Positions 1-7,504 of a stretch of 64,000 bases of DNA are shown in pieces. The notes under the pieces are model-generated. The model ran no database searches, was not told the DNA's origin, and worked only from the letters and a program-made list of their open reading frames with translations. The translations under genes were made by a program, and so were the position numbers. Numbering within the stretch: the first letter of the stretch is position 1; each line of letters begins with the position of its first letter. Origin of the DNA: G963663365 sp963663365 (lineage in GTDB: Bacteria; Hinthialibacterota; Hinthialibacteria; Hinthialibacterales; G963663365); the NCBI GenBank assembly GCA_963663365.2, contig CAXXIH010000004.1, positions 682,001 through 746,000 of the forward strand, given 5' to 3'.

Positions 1-1
1 G

Positions 2-1252
2 ACAATTGGACAGGCAAGCATCGAAAATAGGAAGGTTGTGCGAGTGCGGGGATCAATCCAAGATATTACCGAACAAAAAAAGGCTGAGAGAGAACGAGAG
101 CGAATGGCGCAACAGCTTCGCCAGGCCCAACAAATGGAATCGATAGGACGTTTGGCGGGCGGTGTGGCGCATGATTTCAACAATATGTTGATGGTTATCC
201 AAGGCTTCACAGATCTCGCCTTGCGAAAGATCGGTCCTGACGATCCCATCCGTAAAGACTTGAAAGAAGTAATGTCCGCGTCTGAGCGCTCAACCGACCT
301 TACCCGGCAATTGTTGGCATTTGCCCGCAAACAGACCATCGCTCCCAAGGCGCTGGATTTAAACGAACGAATCGGAAACGCACTTAAATTTCTCGGACGG
401 TTGATTGGTGAAGACATCGATCTGCTATGGAAACCCGTTAAAAAAATATGGCCGGTGAAAATGGATCCGGCCCAACTCGATCAGATACTCGCCAATTTGG
501 CGGTCAACGCACGAGATGCCATCAATGGCGTTGGCAAAGTCACAATCGAAACAGGATGTGTCACTTTCGATGAAGAGTATTGCGCCGATCATACGGGTTT
601 TATTCCTGGAGAGTTTGTGCTACTCGCTGTCAGTGACGATGGCGCGGGTATGGACAAAGAAACATTGGCCAATATTTTTGAGCCGTTTTTCACAACCAAA
701 TCCCAAGGCAAAGGCACCGGACTCGGCCTGGCCACGATTTATGGTATCGTGAAGCAGAATTTTGGTTTCATTAACGTCTATAGCGAGCCTCAAAAAGGCA
801 CCACGTTCCGTCTTTATTTCCCCCGCCTGGCTGTCGAAGAAACAACACCTTCCGATGCCTCTAAACCGGAAGAGATGAAGGGCGGCACTGAAACCATCCT
901 CCTGGTTGAAGATGAAACGCCCTTGCTAAATGTCGCCACGCGTTTTGCCGAGAGACTCGGCTACACCGTTTTGCCGGTCGATTCGCCCGGCAAGGCATTG
1001 GCAACGGCTATGAAAGATTCAACGCCGATCCATTTGCTAATGACAGACGTTGTCATGCCTGGAATGAATGGAAGGGACTTATGGAACCAGCTTGTTGAAT
1101 TAAGACCTGGGATCAAATGTCTCTTCATGTCCGGCTACACGGCCAACGTGATCGCCCACCGTGGGATACTCGAAGAAGATGTTCACTTCATTGGTAAGCC
1201 TTTTTCAATCGAAGCTTTGGCCGCAAAACTCCGCGAGACATTGGAAGATTGA
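2..1252 (+). CDS. Hybrid sensor histidine kinase, 5' end missing
   Basis: The reading frame is open to the left edge, so the gene starts outside the window. The first visible residues (RKVVRVRGSIQDITEQKKAE) are the end of a PAS/PAC sensor domain. A phospho-acceptor helix follows with GGVAHDFNNML (His is the predicted phosphorylation site). Next comes a HATPase_c domain with N, G1 (SDDGAGMDKETLANIFEPFF) and G2 (GKGTGLGLA) boxes, and finally a receiver domain (ILLVEDE; TDVVMPGMNG holds the acceptor Asp; GKPF holds the conserved Lys). The HDFNN type with a C-terminal receiver is common in environmental bacteria and usually works with a separate output regulator. The signal sensed cannot be told because the sensor part is outside. 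An internal GTG at 38 is not needed as a start. Confidence 0.9.
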   Translation, partial: TIGQASIENRKVVRVRGSIQDITEQKKAERERERMAQQLRQAQQMESIGRLAGGVAHDFNNMLMVIQGFTDLALRKIGPDDPIRKDLKEVMSASERSTDLTRQLLAFARKQTIAPKALDLNERIGNALKFLGRLIGEDIDLLWKPVKKIWPVKMDPAQLDQILANLAVNARDAINGVGKVTIETGCVTFDEEYCADHTGFIPGEFVLLAVSDDGAGMDKETLANIFEPFFTTKSQGKGTGLGLATIYGIVKQNFGFINVYSEPQKGTTFRLYFPRLAVEETTPSDASKPEEMKGGTETILLVEDETPLLNVATRFAERLGYTVLPVDSPGKALATAMKDSTPIHLLMTDVVMPGMNGRDLWNQLVELRPGIKCLFMSGYTANVIAHRGILEEDVHFIGKPFSIEALAAKLRETLED

Positions 1253-1304
1253 TCTGTAGCATAATTAAAGGCCGCTTGCTTTGAGCATGCTCTATTTTCG
1301 TCTT

Positions 1305-1883
1305 CTATTGCACCAAGCCATTATTGGAAAGATAAATATCCCCGGCGGATTTAAGACCATTTGAAAAGTTATATACAATTTCATGCGCCTGGTCATGCGG
1401 ATAGCTCCAACCATATTGATCCACCTTATCAGGCCCAAAACTGGTGATCGTATAAATCGTATTGCTAGGCCGCCACGCCGGCCGAACATGCAGTTTTCCC
1501 GAATTCGGTCCGGCATATTGGAAATAGGGATCCTCTTTTGTGTGTTGGAGTTGCGCTATTGGCTGTAAGAAAAAAGGATCCAGTGGGATCGAGGCCATAT
1601 ACGCAATAGGCGTGGTTAATTGCGCATATGATAAATATTCATTGTTTTGTATGTTCACCCCCGGAACGGCACCGCTATCGTAATCCGGCGGATAGGTGTT
1701 CTTATCGACAAAATAGGATTCCATCGCCGTATGCAATGAACGCAGATCCGCATAGGTTCGCGTCACCGTAGCCCGGGTTTGGGCATTAAGAAAATTGGGG
1801 ACGGCAATCGCCGCCAAAATTCCGATAATTGCCACAACAATAAGCAATTCAATTAACGTGAATGCGCCTTGGGAAGTCTTCAT
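1305..1883 (-). CDS. Type II secretion / type IV pilin-like pseudopilin
   Basis: 192 residues. After a short leader (MKTSQGA) comes the prepilin signature FTLIELLIVVAIIGILAAIA, with Glu at mature position 5, then VPNFLNAQTRA. This is the class III signal cleaved and N-methylated by a prepilin peptidase. The body after the hydrophobic helix (TYADLRSLHTAMESYFVDKN, TYPPDY) matches the globular domains of pseudopilin-like proteins abundant in PVC/FCB-type genomes. A Shine-Dalgarno-like AGAGGA lies about 5 bases before the ATG. It is divergent from the sulfatase gene. A paralogue with the same first half lies at 47998-48600, also as a single gene away from any gsp or pil assembly genes. Whether it builds a pseudopilus or acts as a surface protein cannot be told. 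Confidence 0.88.
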   Translation of the reverse strand: MKTSQGAFTLIELLIVVAIIGILAAIAVPNFLNAQTRATVTRTYADLRSLHTAMESYFVDKNTYPPDYDSGAVPGVNIQNNEYLSYAQLTTPIAYMASIPLDPFFLQPIAQLQHTKEDPYFQYAGPNSGKLHVRPAWRPSNTIYTITSFGPDKVDQYGWSYPHDQAHEIVYNFSNGLKSAGDIYLSNNGLVQ

Positions 1884-2063
1884 GAGTTCCTCTTATCAGT
1901 GCTCACAACACGAGCATGAAAGCTTGCTTGTACCACCTCGGCCAACCGGCGTCAATCACACGGCGCAAAGAAGCACAAAAGAACCAAGAAGCTCATACTG
2001 ATCTGCCCCTTTGACGCCGGGCGTTCGCTGATAGAAGATGGGTTGATCTCAAAGGAGTCTGCT

Positions 2064-3518
2064 ATGAGCTTTCGTAAATCAACATCCCGCAGATCGTTTC
2101 TTCAAAACACCGCCGGCCTCGGCTTAACCGCTGCCGTTTCGACTCTTGGATGTGCCTCGGGCCGCAGATCTATCGCCTCCCGAAATAAGCACCCCAATCT
2201 TGTTTTCATTTTCAGTGACCAGCAGCGGACAGGGGAGCTGGGATGTTATGGACATCCTACGATCCAAACTCCAAATCTCGACCGGCTGGCCCGTGAGGGA
2301 ACCGTATTCGATAACTGCACATCCTGTACACCGGTATGTACTCCTTACCGGGCCTGCATGCTTTCAGGCCAATACCCTTTGCATACCGGCATGTTTTTGA
2401 ATGATCTGCTTATGCCTACCGATATCACGACCGTCGCTCATGCTCTCCGTAATGAGGGCTACCGTACCGGTTACATCGGAAAATGGCATTTGGATGGTCA
2501 AAACCGGGGCGGGTTTACGCCACCAGGTCCCAGACGGCAAGGATTTGACGATTTCTGGGCCGTTGCCAACTGTAACCACAATTATATGAAGGCCTATTAT
2601 TATCGCGATAACAATCCGGAACCTGTGTGGGTTAAAGGGTATGAACCGGATGCCCAAACAGATTTGGCCGTCGAATTTCTCCGTTCCAATCCTCAAGACC
2701 AGCCATTCTGTCTCTTTGTCTCTTATGCGCCACCCCACAATCCCTATAACGAACTGCCCAAGAGTTATCAAATTTATGGACCGGATGACATAATTGTGCG
2801 CCCGAACTGCCCCGAGCCGAACTTAGATGACCTGACCGGCTATCAGGCCCATATCACCGCCTTGGACCGCAATGTCGGTCAAATCATGCGCACCCTCGAT
2901 GTTTTGGGTGAGGCGGAGGACACATTGATCGTCTACACCTCCGATCATGGGGATATGCTCGGTTCCCACCGGCAACAGCGAAAACAACGTCCATGGGATG
3001 AATCGGTGCGGATTCCACTCATCGTGCGTTGCCCTGGCAGAATTCCGAAGAATAGAAGGTGCCGCACCCTCGTAAATACTCCGGATTTAATGCCTACACT
3101 CGTAAGCCTATGTGGTGGAGAAATACCCCAGAATGTCGACGGTGATGACTTGTCAAAGGCCTGGCAAGGAAAAACCAATTCAGGACCGGATAGCGCCTAC
3201 ATAAGCAATATCATTTCCTTCTCTGAGGCTCGGGGATTGCCGGAATGGAGGGGAGTGCGAACGGATCATTATACATATGTATGTACTCAAGATGGACCAT
3301 GGATGCTGTTCGATAATCAGAATGATCCCTACCAAATGGAAAATCAAATCGACGCTCCCCAATTCCGAGAGGTGCGCCGCAAACTGGAGCACCAACTCGA
3401 CCGTTGGCTGGATCGAACCGGGGATACATTCCAGGCGCCTGAGGATTACCTCCGGCAATTCGGCTATGAAGTCGATCCTCAATGGAAGCATATTCCGTAT
3501 GTGAATAAAATCGGGTAG
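2064..3518 (+). CDS. Tat-exported sulfatase (formylglycine-dependent)
   Basis: 484 residues from the ATG at 2064, chosen over an in-frame TTG at 2043 because AGGAG lies just before it. The N-terminus has a twin-arginine motif (SRRSFLQ) and a possible lipobox (STLGC, Cys30), so it may be a Tat-exported lipoprotein. The alkaline-phosphatase-fold sulfatase core follows: metal-binding Asp in PNLVFIFSDQQ, then CTPYR at residues 92-96, the CxPxR motif whose Cys becomes formylglycine, followed by ACMLSGQ. Further signature stretches are GYIGKWHL and YTSDHGDMLGSH. Family knowledge: these enzymes remove sulfate esters, often from sulfated polysaccharides. Substrate is not deducible. No sulfatase-maturating enzyme is in the window. 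tatB-tatC at 49.8-51.4 kb could serve its export. Confidence 0.92.
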   Translation: MSFRKSTSRRSFLQNTAGLGLTAAVSTLGCASGRRSIASRNKHPNLVFIFSDQQRTGELGCYGHPTIQTPNLDRLAREGTVFDNCTSCTPVCTPYRACMLSGQYPLHTGMFLNDLLMPTDITTVAHALRNEGYRTGYIGKWHLDGQNRGGFTPPGPRRQGFDDFWAVANCNHNYMKAYYYRDNNPEPVWVKGYEPDAQTDLAVEFLRSNPQDQPFCLFVSYAPPHNPYNELPKSYQIYGPDDIIVRPNCPEPNLDDLTGYQAHITALDRNVGQIMRTLDVLGEAEDTLIVYTSDHGDMLGSHRQQRKQRPWDESVRIPLIVRCPGRIPKNRRCRTLVNTPDLMPTLVSLCGGEIPQNVDGDDLSKAWQGKTNSGPDSAYISNIISFSEARGLPEWRGVRTDHYTYVCTQDGPWMLFDNQNDPYQMENQIDAPQFREVRRKLEHQLDRWLDRTGDTFQAPEDYLRQFGYEVDPQWKHIPYVNKIG

Positions 3519-3756
3519 ACCGGCGATAGCCTAACCGTTCTCTCCCTCAAATTTTGCGCCTTATCATGGTCTGGATTCGGTCCGAAATTATTCGAGGGTG
3601 GCATTCACATTCCTAGATACACGGAGTATGATTTTGTTTAACTACTGACGGGTGCCTTATTGAATCAACATCTTGTAACTTACCCTGCATAATTTATCGA
3701 ACACGGAAAAAGACAGCCACAAAGCTGATTCTGTAACAAAATCCAAGGAGGAGGAT

Positions 3757-5307
3757 ATGAAGAAAACTGTATTCATTTCGACGGTAGTTTTTGTAATAGC
3801 CATCGGCACAACAGTTTTTGCTGCCGACACGCTGCAAGGAGTGGCAATTTATGCCACAGGCGGTTGGACCGAGCCAACATGGAGCCCGGGTGATGCCACA
3901 GCACCTGGAGGCGGCGATCTGCGTCTTTATGACGATGGCGCCACAAACGGCGATGAAGTTGCCGACGATGGTATTTGGACCTGTGTGGTTTCCGGCCTTA
4001 ATTCCGGCCAGGAACTGGAATGGAAAATCGCCAGTGCGGGGTGGGATCCGGTTAATGTTCCGGCGGACAATCTTCGCGTTTTCGTTCCTTCTAATGGCAC
4101 GGTTGTTTTTAAGTTGGATGTCAATTTAAAGGATGACGGCCTGCTTCCGGATGTCAAAGACGCCAATGAAGACGGCATTGCCTATTCGCCCACAATGTTG
4201 GATCGGATCCGGACTGCCAGCAGCGTCTCACTTACCGGCGCTTTTGGCGGTCAGCTGGGTGGTTCTGATTGGACACCAACCGATATCGCCGGACATGTAG
4301 TTCTCAATGACGATGGCCAGGGCGCCGATGAAACCGCCGGGGACGATATTTACACCGGCAACGTGACTGGGTTAAATCCCGGCACTTATGGATTTAAAGG
4401 CGTGTTGAACCTAGAAAGCTGGGATACGGCAAAATTCACGAATCAGGGCTTTATCGCGAATGGCGGTGGAAACCTGGAATTTGTGGTCGGCGCCTCCACG
4501 GATGAGATTCTCTTCAAACTTGATGCAGAGACCCAACGAATCGGTGCAATCAATCAGAGTTTCAATCCTGTTCCCGGCCCGCCTTGGTTTGCCCATTCCG
4601 ATGATTGGGGCGTTGTTTTTACAGACACTGAAATGCTCTATGCCCAGAGCGATGGCACCTTTAAAAAGGTCTTTACAATCCCAACCGCAGGCGATCATGA
4701 GGTACGTATCCGCGACCAGGCGGGTGCCCAATACCCCGGATCTAACAATTATCCATTTACCACAACGTCCGACAATCAGGATGTGCTCGTGATCTTCGAT
4801 CCCACCGAACACACCGATCCCTATTACCCACAATCAAACATCCTTCTCGTTGTTGATGCAGTGGCCAAAACCCCGCTCAATGAATGGGAATTTGTGCAAC
4901 CTGTCGGAGATTTCATGGAAGACTTTGGCGGTTCGAACTGGACGACGGAAGATATTAATTTCGAAGCCTATGATGATGGCTATGCCGAAGACGGCGATGT
5001 TGCGGCAGGCGATGCCGTCTATGCCATCCGCCTCGAAACCAGTGCCACAAATTCCGACCGCAGTCTAAAGGCGGTCGGATATCGGGCCGGAAAAGGCGAC
5101 GGAAGCTGGAAAATCCAATTCGGTGGCCCGGGCGATGGCCTGACCATCAGTGGCGATAATTCATTGTCCAAATTCAGCTATACACCGGGGCTGTATACGT
5201 TCCAAATTGACACACTGACAGGGCGTGTGGGAGTCGGTGATACCCTCCCCGAGCGGCCCTCGCTGGATGATCCAACCACAAAGGTGGATAGTTGGTCATT
5301 ATATTAA
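3757..5307 (+). CDS. Secreted protein with repeated starch-binding-like beta domains
   Basis: 516 residues, strong ribosome site (AAGGAGGAGG at 3745-3754) and a clear Sec signal peptide (cleavage after TVFA). The mature protein has about four divergent beta-rich repeats, recognisable by an acidic turn: LRLYDDGATNGDEVADDGIWT, VVLNDDGQGADETAGDDIYT, and YDDGYAEDGDVAAGDAVY. Segments such as GQLGGSDWTPTDI and FGGSNWTTEDI, followed by 'G-Y-K' strands, resemble the X25/BaPul-type carbohydrate-binding modules of pullulanases. That likeness is by eye only. No catalytic domain is seen. It ends with a perfect terminator and precedes glgC; a link to alpha-glucan binding is an inference. High expression is suggested by the strong ribosome site. 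Confidence 0.65.
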   Translation: MKKTVFISTVVFVIAIGTTVFAADTLQGVAIYATGGWTEPTWSPGDATAPGGGDLRLYDDGATNGDEVADDGIWTCVVSGLNSGQELEWKIASAGWDPVNVPADNLRVFVPSNGTVVFKLDVNLKDDGLLPDVKDANEDGIAYSPTMLDRIRTASSVSLTGAFGGQLGGSDWTPTDIAGHVVLNDDGQGADETAGDDIYTGNVTGLNPGTYGFKGVLNLESWDTAKFTNQGFIANGGGNLEFVVGASTDEILFKLDAETQRIGAINQSFNPVPGPPWFAHSDDWGVVFTDTEMLYAQSDGTFKKVFTIPTAGDHEVRIRDQAGAQYPGSNNYPFTTTSDNQDVLVIFDPTEHTDPYYPQSNILLVVDAVAKTPLNEWEFVQPVGDFMEDFGGSNWTTEDINFEAYDDGYAEDGDVAAGDAVYAIRLETSATNSDRSLKAVGYRAGKGDGSWKIQFGGPGDGLTISGDNSLSKFSYTPGLYTFQIDTLTGRVGVGDTLPERPSLDDPTTKVDSWSLY

Positions 5308-5349
5308 CAACCTGAATTTCGTTCTTTCGAACGACTGTAACAAAATCAT

Positions 5350-5394
5350 ACACCGCCGATTGACACATCATGTGTCGGTCGGCGGTGTTGTTTT
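5350..5394 (+). terminator. Rho-independent terminator
   Basis: A long two-part hairpin: ACACCGCCGA (5350-5359) pairs with TCGGCGGTGT (5379-5388), and inside it GACACA (5362-5367) pairs with TGTGTC (5371-5376) around a TCA loop. It is followed by TGTTTT. It ends the transcript of the secreted repeat protein and separates it from glgC. Confidence 0.85.
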
Positions 5395-5570
5395 GTGAGA
5401 ATTTCTATTGATAGCAAGACAATTGCTGAGGCCAAACGTTTTAATTCATAGGACTGTGCGTTTTATGGGAGTGCCCGTGACAATCTGAGGTATACTTTCC
5501 ATAGTAGTAATGTCGGGTGGCTGGCGTATGCTGCCGGCCTTTCATGAATGGTCCATGGGGATAGGTGACG

Positions 5571-6872
5571 ATGAGTGCGGCCCGCCGGGCAATTGATAGA
5601 GAACTGATTTTAGACCGTGTTCGAGCGGTAATTTTGGGTGGTGGCCGCGGTGAACGGCTTTATCCGCTGACCCAAAACCGCGCCAAACCGGCTGTCGCTG
5701 TTGCCGGCAATTACCGTCTTATCGATATCACGCTATCGAACTGCATTAACTCAGAAATTCGTAACATTTTTATCCTTACACAATTCAATTCGGATTCTCT
5801 GCATCGGCACATCTCCACCGCGTACCGCTTTGACCACTTCTCACGAGGTTGGGTTCAAGTTCTCGCGGCCCAACAGACCACTGAAAACAACGACTGGTTC
5901 CAGGGAACTGCGGATGCCGTCCGAAAAACCCTGCGGCGAATTGTCGATGGCAAGCCCGAAAATGTCATCATTCTTTCCGGTGACCATCTCTATCGCATGG
6001 ATTATCGCGACCTGCTCGCCGAACACATGAAACGCGAGTTGGATATTACGATCTCCACGATTCCGGTTGCGCGTAATGCGTGCCATCAATTCGGAATTCT
6101 CCGCATTAACAATGACGCAGATATCACCGAGTTTGTTGAAAAGCCCGAAAACGAGCAGCTTTTAGACGATCTCCGGGTTCCTGCCGAAGTCTTTAATAGC
6201 CAGGGAATCAATCCCGAAGGCCGCGAACATATCGCTTCGATGGGTATTTATATTTTTCGCACCCATGTCCTCAAAGAACTGATTGAAAACACCTCATACG
6301 CCGATTTTGGAAAAGAAGTCCTGCCTTCCGCACTGGGACGCTACCGTATGGGTGCATGTATGTTCGATGGATATTGGGAGGATATCGGTACCATCCGCGC
6401 CTTTTATGAAGCCAATATCGCTCTCACAGAACCTTGCCCGGCGTTTAACTTCTTCGATGAGTACCACCCCATGTTCACACGTCCGAGGTTTCTACCCGGC
6501 TCAAAGGTCAATGGGGCGACGATCCGCAACTCCATCATTAGTGATGGAGCGATCATCGACGATGCCGAAATCTGCAATTCCGTCGTAGGTGTCCGCTCTA
6601 TTATTCGGGGCGGATGCCAAATCAAACGTTCGATTATCATGGGCGCGGATTTCTATGAAGATCCCAACGATTCCATGGATCCACCTATCGGTGTCGGGCA
6701 CAGTTCGGTGATACACAATGCCATCATCGATAAGCATGCCCGTATTGGCGACAATGTACGCATCGTGAACGAGCGCGGAGTCATGCACGAAACCGGAGAA
6801 AATTACTGTATACGCGATGGCATTACCATCGTCCCCCGGCGCGGCGTTATTCCTTCCGGAACAATTATCTAG
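5571..6872 (+). CDS. glgC: Glucose-1-phosphate adenylyltransferase
   Basis: About 433 residues. ADP-glucose pyrophosphorylase makes ADP-glucose from ATP and glucose-1-phosphate for glycogen synthesis. The N-terminal nucleotidyltransferase signature is intact (VILGGGRGERLYPLTQNRAK, PAVAVAGNYRLIDITLSNC), with ILSGDHLYRMDY for metal binding and FVEKP for the sugar site. The last third is a left-handed beta-helix with hexapeptide-like repeats (INSIISDGAIIDDAEI-like). The wording is closest to the cyanobacterial/plant type. Start: ATG 5571 has GGGGATAGG upstream; an in-frame GTG at 5565 is also possible. No other glycogen gene is adjacent. Confidence 0.95.
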   Translation: MSAARRAIDRELILDRVRAVILGGGRGERLYPLTQNRAKPAVAVAGNYRLIDITLSNCINSEIRNIFILTQFNSDSLHRHISTAYRFDHFSRGWVQVLAAQQTTENNDWFQGTADAVRKTLRRIVDGKPENVIILSGDHLYRMDYRDLLAEHMKRELDITISTIPVARNACHQFGILRINNDADITEFVEKPENEQLLDDLRVPAEVFNSQGINPEGREHIASMGIYIFRTHVLKELIENTSYADFGKEVLPSALGRYRMGACMFDGYWEDIGTIRAFYEANIALTEPCPAFNFFDEYHPMFTRPRFLPGSKVNGATIRNSIISDGAIIDDAEICNSVVGVRSIIRGGCQIKRSIIMGADFYEDPNDSMDPPIGVGHSSVIHNAIIDKHARIGDNVRIVNERGVMHETGENYCIRDGITIVPRRGVIPSGTII

Positions 6873-6932
6873 CCCCCAACATTCGATTTCCAATATCGGC
6901 TTATTATGATAAGCAGACGGTGTATTCTGACT

Positions 6933-7060
6933 AGAAGTGGTTTCAAAACACCGGCTCATAAATGGTCAGGGCGAATCTCCTGATGAGCCGCTGTTTTCGT
7001 ACGTCCCGCATCAACTTGGTATGGCCCTATTTTTTCGGAAAGGTTTTTGAAACCACTCCT
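6933..7060. repeat. 128-bp element with inverted terminal repeats (MITE-like)
   Basis: The ends are imperfect inverted repeats, 15 of 17 matching: 6933-6949 and the reverse complement of 7044-7060, both centred on AGTGGTTTCAAAA. Inside is a second inverted repeat, CGGCTCAT (6952-6959) with ATGAGCCG (6983-6990), enclosing CAGG..CCTG. The inner motif GGGCGAATCTCC / GATGAGCCGCT recurs in the dispersed repeats at 13.3-13.9 kb and 30.8 kb. It fills most of the glgC-ferredoxin gap. It encodes nothing. Confidence 0.6.
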
Positions 7061-7097
7061 AATGGCTGTTTTATCAATTAACTGAAAGAGAAATGGC

Positions 7098-7406
7098 ATG
7101 AACGATAATCCACTACGGATCACCTATGTTCTCGATGAAGGCACAACAACGGTAGAAGTCGGAGAACGAGAAACCATTCTTTATGCGGCTGAAGAGCGAG
7201 GTATCGACCTGCCTTGCGGTTGCCACCAAGGTCATTGCGGGGCATGTGCCGTCGAGATACTTGAAGGTATCGAGAATCTGCGCGAGCCAGGCATCGGTGA
7301 AGAATATACATTAAGCCGGATCGAAGCTCCTGAGAACGTCCGCTTGAGCTGCCAAAACACAATATCCGGCCCCGTAACCGTCAAACCCTACGATCCCTTT
7401 GCCTAG
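7098..7406 (+). CDS. Plant-type 2Fe-2S ferredoxin
   Basis: 102 residues, a single ferredoxin domain. The cluster ligands are Cys42-x4-Cys47-x2-Cys50 (CHQGHCGAC) and Cys85 (RLSCQ), the normal plant-type spacing; an extra Cys lies at 40. The N-terminal strand (TYVLDEGTTTVEV) and the helix before the cluster (ILYAAEERGIDLPCG) fit the beta-grasp fold. It would act as a small soluble electron carrier. No partner reductase or oxygenase is adjacent; the convergent neighbour is a flavin disulfide reductase fusion, but a functional link is only a guess. Confidence 0.92.
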   Translation: MNDNPLRITYVLDEGTTTVEVGERETILYAAEERGIDLPCGCHQGHCGACAVEILEGIENLREPGIGEEYTLSRIEAPENVRLSCQNTISGPVTVKPYDPFA

Positions 7407-7504
7407 AATTAAACAAACGCCGATTTCAGGGGCGGAAAAACAGGCACACAGATTTGGTTTCCGCGGCTTCGATCACAAACATGAATGCCTGCTATTGGAA
7501 CTGT

